64,000 bases of DNA from Sacculina carcini (taxonomy: Eukaryota; Arthropoda; Thecostraca; Sacculinidae), in contig OU696578.1 in the NCBI GenBank assembly GCA_916048095.2, positions 1,458,798-1,522,797 of the forward strand, in the 5' to 3' direction. The notes below the pieces were generated by a model. The model was given only the letters and a program-made list of their open reading frames with translations, ran no database searches and was not told the DNA's origin. The first letter of the stretch is position 1. Each line of letters begins with the position of its first letter. Position numbers and translations under genes: made by a program. Shown here piece by piece: positions 11,428-22,361 of the stretch.

Positions 11428-13094
11428 TGTGTGTGTGTGTGTGTCTGTGTGTGTGTGTGTGCGCGCGCGTATGTGTACACGTGTGTGCACGCTTTGCTTG
11501 CGAGTGCTCTCCGAGAACTGTGGCTCTATGCAAAATCGCTGACAATGATATATTGGCTGATAGAATTCCTCATAAAGTAAGCACATGTACGGTACATATA
11601 TGTATTAAAATTGTAGTACATAGTACATATCATTACACATAATTGTATAGTACATATTAAGTAGTACATATCTGTATTGTAATTGAATTGAATATCATTA
11701 AATAATTTGTTATACATATTTAAATGCACTGGAGAGCACAATAGTGACCTTATAGCTTAAATAATTGATATATAACTTAATTTTATGTAACACTTCTAAA
11801 CATTTCAAATGAATACTCATAATGTGTGAAATAACATGGATCAATTCTATTTTCACTTTTCTCAATTCTAATTTCACTTTTCTCAAATCTAATTTCACTT
11901 TTCTCAAATCTAATTTCACTTTTCTCAAATCTATTTTCACTTTTCCCAAATCTATTTTCACTTTTCTCAATTCTATTTTCACTTTTCTCAAATCAAATTG
12001 CAAATGGTATAGATTTGCCTGTAATTATCAATAATAATAATAATAAGTTTAATCCACTTGTGACTTGTATCTGTTGACCTTTATCTTGTCGCCTGGATAC
12101 GTTCATACCAGTTAGAAGAACTAAAGGAACCTGGATGATACGACCCCTGCACTCCACGGCCCGGGGGTAGTAAGTCTCCAGGAGACCGAGGGGCTGCTCG
12201 TAACTGCATTGTCCCAAAGTCCGACCTCTATTATAACGGTGCTATATTTGTAATAGGGGCCCCAAGTATTGCCTTCGGGGGATCATATGACCTTGCAATG
12301 GATCTGCTGTTACGCCCAGCTGTACGTTTGGTCCCGCGTCAGCCTCGGCTCTCTTTCTATGTTAGGTGAGGTGAGGTAAGGTTTGACAATAGCAAACTTA
12401 GCTCGGACATAATGTTCTTTGATGTTAAAGGTTAAAAGGTTAAAGGCCTCAAGTGACAGCTGCTACACGGCAATAAGCCGAAGCTTATGAACACACAGGT
12501 GTGTCCCGTGTAGCTCGCTGCCACCGCAGAACCGACCCTCTCCACGCTATGGCGCCACAAGGACGGAAGACGTATTAGAGAGGGTCACCTCCCCATAATG
12601 CATGACACAACACATAACTGATATCTGGTATCATTATTTACTGCTGGGTGGACAGGGACTGTTGGATTATAGAATTTGTCCTACGAAATTCTTCTCTGAC
12701 GGGCTTTGAACCACGGACCTCCCGCTTGTGAAGCGGGTGTGCTACCACTACACCACGCAGTCCACAAATTCTGTCATAAATTGTTGCATCGTTGCTGACT
12801 TGTTCAACAGACAATCCCGACTGTGCCGTATGCCAGCAATTGGAGCCTGAGTTTGTGAAGGCTGCCAATCATCTGAACACCAGTTCTCCTCTAGTTCGTC
12901 TGGCCATGCTTGATGCCAGCGATAATGAGGAGTTTCGCAATAAGCTGGGAATCAAGCGAGCTCCCGAGCTGAGGTTCTATCGTGACGGAGAGTTTATAAA
13001 TCAAAGCAGCGCACGAACATCAGAGGATATTGTTGCATGGCTCGATCAACACAACCCTCCCAGCGCGTGGAGCAAGTTCAAACAGCTGCAATGA
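9188..13094 (+). CDS. Secreted thioredoxin-fold protein, two exons
   Basis: Exon 1 is 9188-9326 and exon 2 is 12811-13094, with GT/AG borders joined in phase 1. The protein has 140 residues. Residues 1-17 are a signal peptide (MQRCTAILLAVLCSVRA), so the protein enters the secretory pathway. The rest is a single thioredoxin domain with VLVNF before the active-site loop NPDC-AVC (C51, C54) and a cis-proline segment RAPELRFY, as in thioredoxin and PDI a-type domains. The CxxC motif is CAVC and lacks the usual preceding Trp, so redox potential and substrates may differ. There is no KDEL-type retention signal, so secretion or another organelle is possible. The 3.5-kb intron contains a complete IS630-like transposon (9401-12009) and a SINE. 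The Ty3/gypsy element inserted just upstream. The start is fixed by the signal peptide. Confidence 0.85.
9401..9590 (+). repeat. Left inverted repeat with seven 21-bp units
   Basis: Begins TACCATTTGCAATTTGATTT, then tandem GAGAAAAGTG units. Mirrors 11820-12009. Confidence 0.9.
9803..10843 (+). pseudogene. IS630-like DDE transposase with one premature stop
   Basis: Reading from ATG 9803 shows an N-terminal helix-turn-helix (RDWKNVAKTLGVNIKTVFYW), a second helix-turn-helix, then the catalytic domain: first Asp in VWVDETNF, second Asp in VIFDNAPAHS, Glu in SPIELLW. Spacing between the last two is about 33 residues. The frame is interrupted by TAG at 10514-10516 between the second Asp and the Glu, and continues in phase to 10841-10843. 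Homology extends a few residues before 9803 without an ATG, so the true N-terminus may be slightly longer or lost. The protein resembles the intact transposase at 28594-29655 (both carry DETNFN and DNAP). This copy probably cannot move unless supplied in trans. Confidence 0.85.
11041..11155. repeat. GC-rich minisatellite inside the transposon
   Basis: Alternating units GCGCACTGCCCTATG and GCGCACTGCCCCAGTG, about seven in tandem. Confidence 0.85.
11391..11465. repeat. (TG)n microsatellite
   Basis: Pure to slightly interrupted TG tract ending in GCGCGCG, inside the IS630-like element. Confidence 0.9.
11820..12009 (-). repeat. Right inverted repeat with seven 21-bp units
   Basis: Reverse complement of the left repeat, with about one base difference per unit at most. 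Ends at 12009 before a TA duplication. Confidence 0.9.
12155..12325 (+). repeat. Interspersed repeat B, copy 1 (partial)
   Basis: Contains GACCGAGGGGCTGCTCG, ATTGTCCCAAA, GGGGCCCC and ACCTTGCAATG in the same order as at 37985-38260 and 55485-55745. The elements are non-coding and look non-autonomous. Class unknown. Confidence 0.65.
12427..12764 (-). mobile_element. tRNA-derived SINE, copy 1
   Basis: Read on the minus strand, a tRNA-like head starts at 12763 with an A box (GTGGTGTAGTGG), a Val(CAC)-like anticodon arm (CGCTTCACAAGCG) and a B box (GGTTCAAAGCC). A ~260-bp body and a repetitive tail (CCTTTAAC-type) follow. The same structure recurs at 32716-33045. Located in the thioredoxin-like intron, antisense to the gene. 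Confidence 0.85.
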
Positions 13095-13317
13095 CTCAAT
13101 GGTGATTTTTGGTTTGGTCTGTTTTGTGTTGTGCTGATTTTAGTCTTGATTGCACTTTGTATGTACGGTTGTGTGTGGAATGAATCATCGCGTTTTATTT
13201 AGCGCGATGTCAAGGTGATGTAATGTAATGGTGTAATGCAATTTCGATTATGATTTTGGTGTAAATTTAAATGTATTGTCAAAAATTAGCTCTTGTGCTT
13301 ATGATATCGCTTACACA

Positions 13318-13612
13318 TTATGCTTATGATATCGCCCCGACGAATTGGCTGGGTGTATGAATATGCAATTATACCCACGATAATTCGGCTGAGCTCCTTT
13401 AATTGGGCATATTATCGCCAAAATCAGCGAAGCAAAAAGTAAAAATACCTGATAAATGTGTGTATGCATTTATATGAAATATATTGTCATTGAGTTATGT
13501 GTGTTGTAATGGTTGAGGGTCCCATATTTTATAATTCCATATAATTCACAAACTGAGTCAACTTTGAACACTAATGCATGCTGGTTGTCATCCACCCAAC
13601 CCCGTATCCCGC
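13318..13612 (+). mobile_element. hAT-type MITE family C, degraded copy
   Basis: Matches the interior of the 33392-33744 element (ATTGGCTG, TATGAATATGCAATTATACC, GAGTCAACTTTGAACACTAA). The inverted ends are not recognisable. Confidence 0.7.
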
Positions 13613-14864
13613 TCTACGTCAGTTGATATTGCCTGTTGATGTTCAACGACGAGAGTTAAATACATAGAACACACAGATAGAATGATCTAATCGCAAAAGA
13701 ATCAGATGAAAAATTGACCTGTCGTGTCGAGAGGGAAAAAGCAGCTCAAGAGAAAATAGAAGCCGCAAAACAGTAGCAATCATTGGAGACGTATGGTCAT
13801 TTCATCCTGTCAGACTAACAGTGATAGAATTGACAAGCTAGAGGACGTGATCGGGCCTGACTTCGGGTAATCACACTCCCACACAATATCGACTGCCCTC
13901 TAAGAGACAGCCTCGCTCATCCATGCTTTAATGTGATGATCCACACACACACACACGCAAGCAGACGGACATACAGACCAACTGACACACTGACGACTGT
14001 TAATTACGACAAGTCAGCGAGTAAGAGGTGGGCAAATCTCATTATCTCACGCGCACACACCAGGCCGGGATGAAAGACAACAACCTACAATAAGTCCTCT
14101 CCGACATTGTCAACACGTCTTGTGCGTGTGTGTGCGTGTGTGTGTGTGTGGACGAGTGCAGCGTGAGATAAACCTACCTCCCTCACACCACGAGGATAAT
14201 ACCCAACCGCGCAACACACACAAACACACACACACACACACACACGAGCGCAACACACAAACACACACACACACACACGAGCCAGCAAATAAACACAAAA
14301 ATAAAAAATTGTATTTTATAAGCGGAAACATTCCCCAGTCAGCGGGAGATTTAAACACACTTCAAGCAAAGCAGACCTCGAGACAAAGAAACTACACGAA
14401 AAACAACTAATGACACAAACAGGTGAGTCGAAAGGTGTACGTACACACACACACACACACACACATACTAGCGGCTTTGTACTCAGACTCCATAGTCTCT
14501 GATGGGTCCACACAAACACGCACACAAACAAGGACCAAAAGGCCACCTCTTCGCTAACACTACTAGATAATAAAAAATTAATGATTTTCGAGCCATGCCA
14601 CATCGAATACATGCGCACGTGTTTTTGCAATGAACAATGAATGAATATTTGAATGCGATTATATGTGTGAATGTGTGTGTGAATGTAAATATGAATGCAA
14701 AATGTAATGAGCCAAGCTAGGTATGAAAACATTTACGGACATCGCCATAGTCAAACAATGCACACACACACACACACACTGACATATACACACACGTATT
14801 TATTATGATGATGATGGAGATGAGTAAAATACTACCTTCATGCACTTAAAACTATTCAAACACA

Positions 14865-14896
<32 letters not shown>

Positions 14897-15056
14897 TAAA
14901 ACGACAGAATTTTAACGAAAAGGGAATTAGAAAGCGATATTTCGAAGATAATAGCAGGAGAGGAAAGGGTCGAATCAGGCAAATTCGGATTGAATGATGA
15001 CCGAAGAGAAATTATTTGATTGGAAACATGTAAGGGGTGGACGCAATGGAAGGGAG
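13613..15056. other. Gene-free stretch with CA tracts
   Basis: Between the thioredoxin-like gene and the SPKK-rich membrane protein gene. CA/TG tracts lie near 13947, 14124, 14210-14280, 14444 and 14760, and a GCGC run follows at 14880. No coding or RNA gene seen. Confidence 0.5.
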
Positions 15057-15817
15057 TCACACTGCCGAAGAGAACCACTGCAGCACACTCATAACTCTCT
15101 GACGTCCTGTAACACACACTTGTTGATTGTGAAGCACTTGCCAAACAGGTAGCGAAATGGCACACACCAACACACCGACAACCAACGTGGTCAACATAGC
15201 ACACAACAAAAACGTAGTCAACACACGACGCACACCACCCGATACGCTACACTGGGACACACTGTCATGTTGTTGTTGTTGTTTTTGTTGTGTGCGTGAA
15301 TGTTGTTGTTGTTGATGTTGGTTCTTGTCTTTCAAAATGGCCGCTCGACGGGACCGAGTAACACGCACACCGCAATCACCCAGCGTATCAACGCTAACAC
15401 ACACACACACAGACAAATAAGTGAGTATTTGCTCATTATAATGCACGTGTGCTTATGAAACACTCCAAAAAAACATTTCCAAAAAACTGATGAATATCAA
15501 TAAATATTGACTACGTTCAAGTGTTAATAGGAAAAGCATAAATTACAATATTTTAATATTAATTTAACTTTGTTCACATATCAATTATTCATTATACTTA
15601 TTTTATTCAAACGGGCTTTTATTTTTTCCCATCACAATAACCACATTTTACCATTTACCTATTTATTTCTTACAATTTATATTTAGATTGAAGTATACCA
15701 CAATTACCTTATTCAATAAAGCAATGAAGCAATGGCACGTAAATTGTGGATAATTGCTGACAGCTAAGAAATGGAGGTGTTGCCAAGCGGGAAAGTGAAG
15801 TTCGGACAGAACAGGAC

Positions 15818-15866
<49 letters not shown>

Positions 15867-17566
15867 TGTGCGTGTGTGTGTGTGTGCATGTGTGTGTGTT
15901 TTATCAATGCAAATTCGTTTATTTTCGTTTCTATTCATTTGGTGACGTTTAATTTGATGAAACAACTGATTTTATTGGATTTCTCGGCGCTGTCGTTGTG
16001 TGGAACATGAAGAGGTGGCTTATTAAGAAGAAATGAGGAATTAGAGAAACGTTACGGACCACTGCTCTAAATACTCTAATGTTTAATGTGAGCAACTGAA
16101 TTGACAGCAGCTGCTGGATTAAGTGAATGTACAATGAGAATGGAGTGTGTCTTGTGATGGATCATTGCCTGCCAACCTGGGGTTAATTGAGCAATTCTTC
16201 GGGGGAAATAGACAGGTGGCAGAAAAAAATGTGTTCTAGTTTGGCCATATTAATATCAATGTTGGCATGTTATGAATGGGGTAGGAAGGTTGGAAGGGTG
16301 ATCGAGTACCACTGTGCTTATGATGATAGACTACCTGTCGTTGAAATTCTGCTGAGACGCGGCCCACGGAGAATCAGCCAGTCGCACATTGCTGCGCTCA
16401 CTGGTCATTTTGCGACTAACAACACGACGTAGAGATGACCGCTCCGTAGTGGTGCTGCTGGTTTTGTTGAGACAATACTCCCTGGTGGCCGGTCGCTGCG
16501 GAGGAGTGCTGAACGTCACGGAGGAAGATGGTTCTCCGCCCGTGCTGGTGCTGGTGGTGGTGGTGGGTCGTTTGATGGGAGGTCGAGGAGTGGCCACGCC
16601 GGCGGATTTCAGCTTGTCCATGGCGGATTGGTTGCTGTTGTTGAAGATTGTCGACTGTTCACTCATCTTGCTGTCCATCGATTTGTCATCAAAGAGCTGC
16701 TTCTTCTCGTTATGGTCATATTCCTTGAACGTCAACGCCTGGGACTTGGTGCTGGTTGAGGTGTGTTTGTTGGTGACAGTGCGCTCATCGACAACCACGG
16801 AGCCGGGTGAACTGAGCAGCGTGGACAATGGACGTCTAGATCGAGGACTGGCGGGAACGACCAGCACCGGAGACGAATCTGACGCCGCGGCAGTCTGAAC
16901 ACGCCGCTTCTTCGAGGCGCTCTGTGTCACAGAAGGCGATTGTCGTTTGAGAGTTTTGGCGGGCGGACTGCCGCCTCCTCTGCTGCCGCCACTGCCACAC
17001 TGCTTGCCCGAGAACTTTTTTAGAACGAGCGGAGTGTCGAGTAGCAACGAAGCGTAACGCGGCGATACCTTGATCACCGGCACACTCAGACACTTGGTTA
17101 CTTTGGCACTGTCGTCGGCAGCAGCCTTGGTCCTCCGTCCGGGCGTTTGCTTGACCGGTGAAGTCTTGCGCGGCGATTTCGACGGAGTGGAACGTTTCTT
17201 CGACGGAGTGGAACGTTTCTTCGACGGAGTGGAACGTTTCTTCGGCGAAGAAGCATTGCGTTTCCTACGAGGAGACGAATTGCCTGCTTTCTTGGCAACA
17301 GGCGATTTGGTCGTCGACTTTTTCTTGGGGGAAACCTGCTTGTTTTTGGGCGACGGAGACTTTTTGTTGACGGCAACTTGCGCTTTGCCAGGGGTGGACG
17401 CTTTCTTAGCGGGAGACATGACTCGGGGCAGCTGGGGTCCGCTGATGGTCGAGTGTCTCATCGAGGAGGTTTTGGTCGGCGGACGAGGCACGTGGGTGGA
17501 AGTGGCTCGTGAGGAGGAGGAGGGCATTACCGACAAACGTCTACTACGCCGCAACTGTACTGGCAT
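15057..17566 (-). CDS. Basic SPKK-rich protein with a C-terminal membrane segment, two exons seen
   Basis: Exon 16335-17566 (start MPVQLRRSRRLSV) joins 15057-15393 through a GT donor and AG acceptor in phase 2, giving about 522 residues. Residues 1-410 are disordered, very basic and Ser/Pro/Lys-rich, with many SPK/TPSKK motifs, including three exact KRSTPSK repeats encoded by 21-bp units at 17178-17240. SPKK motifs bind the AT-rich minor groove in linker histones. After a Gln-rich linker there is one hydrophobic segment (VLTTFLLCAMLTTLVVGVLV) and a short tail. A DNA-binding N-terminus plus a C-terminal anchor suggests an inner nuclear membrane protein (inference). I recognise no family. If the donor is not used, the first exon ends at TAG 16332 and the protein stops at 411 residues. 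The acceptor before MPVQ leaves room for an upstream exon. Confidence 0.6.
15821..15900. repeat. (TG)n microsatellite
   Basis: Interrupted TG tract in the intron of the SPKK-rich gene region. Confidence 0.9.
15899..16078 (+). repeat. Interspersed repeat A, copy 1
   Basis: About 180 bp (TTATCAATGCAAATTCGTTT...GGCTTATTAAGAAG...GGACCACTGCTCTA), matching 39900-40072 and, in its last third, 18822-18900. Confidence 0.7.
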
Positions 17567-18602
17567 ATCAACACTGACACACACACACAATGATATATGA
17601 TAAGCAGGCACAAACAGTATGAAATGCCTTACCGAAAACAAGAATTAAATAAATTACGATAAATACCGCTTCTTATCACTTAATCACTGTGGGGTCGTAA
17701 AAATACACTGCTAAAAAATCTCCACCAGAAAAAAACCCTGAAAATACGCGAATCGTATAAATATTTTCGTGGAATAAACAAGTTCGAGAAATACGTGAAT
17801 AATTGACGATATTAGCAACAGGTCAGTTCAGCGGGCGACATTTCTGTCGGCTCAAAACTGCGCCTGGTTCGATATCGCTGTCAATCGCATCTCGCTGTCG
17901 GAGCTGAAAAAAAGTCCAAACATCCCGTGAGGAAGACGGAATTAAGCTTTCACATGTTGTCCAAAGTTGACGGGGAAAAACTCCCAGCCGCCCACCGGAC
18001 GACGCGCAAATCAACTGATTGCATCGAGCGTGAAAAAGTTTCCCACGGCAGATTTCAATAACGAAGCGAGAGAGCGAGCGGGTGCAACATCAACTTTGCA
18101 ATATTGACGCCGAGACAAGTTGTCAACATGGGGCGTGTGCATGACGAGTGCTCGACTAATTCCACGATTAGTTCCAGATGTCGGCGAGAAAAACGACGCC
18201 AAGTTTTACACACACAAAAACTTACAAAACGCCCATTGGCCGATGTAGACCGACAATTCTAAGTCCTAATTAAAAGTATTCACGTGTAGTGGAGAGATTA
18301 TTTTAACGAGCAAATTCGCACTGCGTTTAGCAGCTCAGAAGACCGTGTGTGTGTGTGTGTGTGTGTGTGATTTCAAACACGAAATTGAAGTCAGTGAAAA
18401 ACAACATAACTACGAACACGGAAACGTAGCTTTATAATTTATTTGTTTTTGTTATTTTTGCTATATTGGTAGAAAACAAACCAGCGTCCAGTTTCATTGC
18501 GTCACCTGGTTTCCTCCATATACATCGCTGAACTTCCTTCGTTCGCATCCTAACTTCCTCTACACATCAACAAATTTCCTTCATACATAACTAGAATTCC
18601 TT

Positions 18603-18642
<40 letters not shown>

Positions 18643-18721
18643 TGTCATTTCCTGGGTACACCACCGAATTTCCTCCACGCACCATCTGATATCCTTGACA
18701 CATTCAACTTATTTCCTTATT

Positions 18722-18810
18722 ATCACAAACCGAAAAGTTCTCCGCGGGTCGGGTTTGAACCCGCCACACATACAATTCGATGGAACAGCTCAACTGCATT
18801 GAATTTCTCA
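18722..18810 (-). repeat. tRNA-like SINE head, degraded
   Basis: On the minus strand a B-box-like GGCGGGTTCAAACCCG is followed by GGAGAACTTTTC, the same post-tRNA word as in the other tRNA-like repeats here. The A box is weak. Confidence 0.45.
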
Positions 18811-18821
18811 ACCATGGTGTG

Positions 18822-18902
18822 TGGAAAATGAACGATTGGCTCAGTGTGAAGCGGGGAAACCGAGAAAAAAGATTACGCAACACCGCTCTGTAGAATAGCG
18901 CT
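18822..18902 (+). repeat. Interspersed repeat A, partial copy
   Basis: Shares GTGTGGAAAATGAACGATTGGCTCA and the ACACCGCTCT end with copies at 15899 and 39900 (continuous match shorter than 20 bases). Confidence 0.5.
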
Positions 18903-20499
18903 TATACACGACAGCGCCATCTATCGGGCACGGCTTCGTACTCGTTCGGCATCACAAAGCACACGCACAAACGTGAAAGACTCCATTTTTCAAGCATTCA
19001 ATCTTTGAGCCGAAAATTAATTTGTCTTCGCCGATAATTATTTGAGTCTCAATTTCTGCATAAACGCGCAAACTCAGCGGAAATCTCGAAATTTCTGCTT
19101 AGTGGTCAATGATTGAATTTATGAACTCCATGAATTTCAGTGAATTATTGTATGCCAAAAGCGCTTTGATCGAAATCCCCCGTTACTTGCGTAGATATCA
19201 ATACGGCATTGTTTTTCTTCATGTTAAGTGTGCACATTTTCGTGTATTCCTCATCTAGGGCCACCAGATAAGCCAGCACGCCCCGTAAACACCAATTAAT
19301 CCCATAATTGTCCAGAGTTTATTGACAATCAAGCGAGTTTGGATGTTTCAACACATCTTGGTACGTTTGATATTTGAACCACTATTTCTATTTGACACGG
19401 CTGACTGTTTTGGCTGCTATTAACCCCACAATAGTGTCAACAAACTGGTGCTCGCCTGAATTCCTATAATTAATTAATCAAATGGTATCAAACCCTTTGT
19501 TCTCTGTATCCGTAGCAACGCAGACCCTATATTGACTAACAAAATCTGTATGAACAAATACATATTCACCAACGGAGAGATACAAAAGACCAATTCTGGC
19601 ACATGGGTGAGCAAAATATCACTAAGAGAAGAGTTTACGTTTAATCTAGCGAACAATCAGATAGTATACCTACGAAACGGCCGCTATTTATTGCATAAGA
19701 ACCCACCACGCCCAAAAAAATCCCCGTAACAAGGTGAACGCTTCTAAAATCAGCTAAGTTTAACATAATATAAATAGAAAAAGATTCAACTTACCATCAT
19801 TTTCACAAAATTGTACTAGCACCATTGAGAGACGCGCCAGCCCATGAAAAATGGCGCAATATCAACAGGGACGCCATATGAAATTCTGCGTTTTGATTGG
19901 TCGAAATTGCAGCCCGAAATATAGTTCAAATTCAGTATTATTCGAAAACAAAAAATGAGTCTGAAAAAAAAATAATAACGATTATTTCTTTTTTGCGTTT
20001 GATTGAGCGCAAATTCGGATAATCATTCAACAGGAACAGCCGTTATTGTGTAATTACACTGGCGTATGTGACGAGTAAGATACAAAACAATGTTTTTGTC
20101 AGATTTTGCTTTTGTTATTGTTGTTATTTAAACGCAAATAACAATTTTTCATTCAAGTGTGTGGCATCAACTCGTACTTCGTTCAGCGCTATTTCGTGCT
20201 CTTGTTCGCCGAATTATAATCAGGTAGAGGCACCGAGTGTAATGTACAGCGTGCTTATGTGGTCATGTGAAATTGTCATTGAAATTAAATGTGGTTATGT
20301 GGTTATGTGAAAGGGTTTATTCCAGAGAATACATCGAAAAGATCACTTGCTGTTATCAATTAAGTGCGGATATGAAATTAATTTACATTCAATTTCTGCA
20401 TATAGCTGATCATTGTGGGTCTTATCAACCTTTTCACGCTTACCTTAGTGATAGTAAAGAGGCAAGAGAGTCATAGCTCATAAATGGTGCCTCTTCTCT

Positions 20500-20645
20500 G
20501 TGTTTTTCTTATAATCTCAAACTGGTCATAACTGTTTTTAAATCCATTAACACTGGTACTGCTGACTTCTTCCTCAGTGAGACTATTCCATTTGTTCACA
20601 ACTCTCGTTGTAAAGAACTTATTTCTTTTGCTTGTTCTATGTCTG
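20500..20645 (-). mobile_element. LINE 3' relic (end of reverse-transcriptase ORF)
   Basis: The minus-strand translation contains KFFTTRVVNKWNSL and SVNGFKNSYDQF, the typical C-terminal end of CR1/L2-like LINE ORF2 proteins. It is a short, 5'-truncated fragment. Confidence 0.65.
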
Positions 20646-20778
20646 GCTAATTGACAGGCGCTATAACAAATACACTGAACTGAACTGAACTAATTCTGAC
20701 CGTTGTTTCATATTTTTCCCTGCCAGTTCTTTGTTCATGTGGTCACACTAGGTGGACTGTTTAGCTTGAGGCTATCAC

Positions 20779-22278
20779 ATGCACAGCTACCTCAGCGACC
20801 CGGCCGATGTGCCCGTCGATCTCATGACCGACGCCGTTGTCATGACAACCGGGCGTGCCGTGGACGACACGGCACCGCTCATCTGCAACATTGAGCAATT
20901 TCAACGAATGCAGCAACACATTGTCAGTTACGCTGCTGTCTGTTAATTATTTGAGCTAGAGTAATGTGTAATGCTGCGTTTCAGGACAATCCTCGATGTA
21001 ATATTGTAATGTAATATTTTGTAATTTATATTTGCAATGTCTGCACCGGGTTCTCATTAGACTACCTTTGCTCTCTCTCTCCCTCTGCTTCTTTCTCTCT
21101 CTGTCTTTCTCTCTCTCTACTTCTTTCTTTCTCTACTTCTTTCTCTCTCTCTCTCTTTTTATCTCTCTCTCTCTTTCTATCTCTCTCTCTCTCTCTCTTT
21201 CTGCTTCTTTCTCTCAATCCAAATAACCCAATCATTCATCTGTGTGTGTGTGTGTGTGTGTTTCGGTTTTATCGGCAAGGAGTATGTTGTGTCGGTTCGT
21301 CGTGGCTACGATGAGGGTGACGCCGGCCAATGGCGACTCAGTCGACGTTTCAGCGATTTTGCGCGTCTTCACGACCAACTGGCATCATTGGCGTCACACG
21401 TAGCTCTGCCCAAGAAGAAGGTGTTTGGCAACCTTGAAGCCGAGTTTATCGAGAATCGTCGACAATCACTTCAGGCGAGATGGCTGACTGTTTCATTTTG
21501 ATTTCATTTCAGTGTATTTGTTATAGCGCCTGTCATACACGGGCGCGCAGCAGCTACACAATATAAATAAGCGGACAAAGCTAAAACAGTTATTTACAGA
21601 AACAATACAAATATCACATGAATGAATATTACACGATTTAAGTAACGCAATAAACACATTTACACAATGAAAAGAACACATTGAAGGGTGATTGATGAAC
21701 ACAATAACAGAGTACAATAAACATAATTAGATTAAAACACAATAAATACAGTAACACAATAAATGTAATACAATAAATAACACATATACAATAAATAAAT
21801 AACACAAATAAATAACACAATAACCGTAACACAATAAGAGTAACACAATAAATCTTTTTCTCTGCTCTCCGTATTTCTATAGTTTGTGTCTTGCTTTTCG
21901 CCTCTATTTCTCTCCCTATGTGTGTGTGTTCAAGTTCGAAGCTCAAAAATGTATCGCTTAAAAAAAGACACGCATCAACATATTAAACAATGCAACGATG
22001 TACAATATCACAAACGCAGTATGTCGACTAATAACTCTTGGACACACAGTTTTCATAATGCGACCAATTAAAACTGGACAAATTCACAGAATGACACATT
22101 TTAGTCTGTGTGTGTGTGTGTGTGTGTGTCTGTGTGTGTGTCTGTATGTTTGTCTGTGTGCAGGTTTATCTCGACAGCTTGTTGGCAGACCCCGTGTTGA
22201 GTCTGCACGTGGCTGTCAAACAGTTTCTTGACCCGACCAACTACCCAGACAATATGCATGGTGAGTATCTTTCTCTAT

Positions 22279-22361
<83 letters not shown>

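Larger units (their letters stand above)
9401..12009 (+). mobile_element. IS630/Tc1-mariner-type transposon with tandem 21-bp units in its inverted repeats
   Basis: Ends are TACCATTTGC...GCAAATGGTA, flanked by TA duplications (9399-9400 and 12010-12011). Terminal inverted repeats of about 190 bp (9401-9590 and 11820-12009) each contain seven tandem 21-bp units sharing GAGAAAAGTG followed by AAAWTAGAWTT. The two ends match almost base for base, including the sequence just inside the array (GATCCATGTT). A broken transposase lies at 9803-10843. The interior also holds a GC-rich minisatellite and a TG tract. The element sits in the intron of the thioredoxin-like gene, in the same sense. Confidence 0.9.
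17567..20778. other. Gene-free interval between divergent genes
   Basis: Separates the minus-strand SPKK-rich gene from the plus-strand PXK gene, so it should hold both promoters and any 5' non-coding exons. The sequence CCCTGCCAG at 20717-20726 could be the acceptor of a 5' untranslated PXK exon. It contains TG/CA tracts (18343-18370, 18604-18640), a tRNA-like repeat, a piece of repeat A and a LINE relic. No other gene seen. Confidence 0.5.

Noticed and set aside
12690-12763. Functional tRNA-Val gene
   Set aside because: The head continues into a repeat body found again at 32716, and its stems are imperfect, so it is a SINE head.
16335-17566. Linker histone H1
   Set aside because: SPKK motifs are present, but there is no globular winged-helix domain and the protein is likely membrane anchored.
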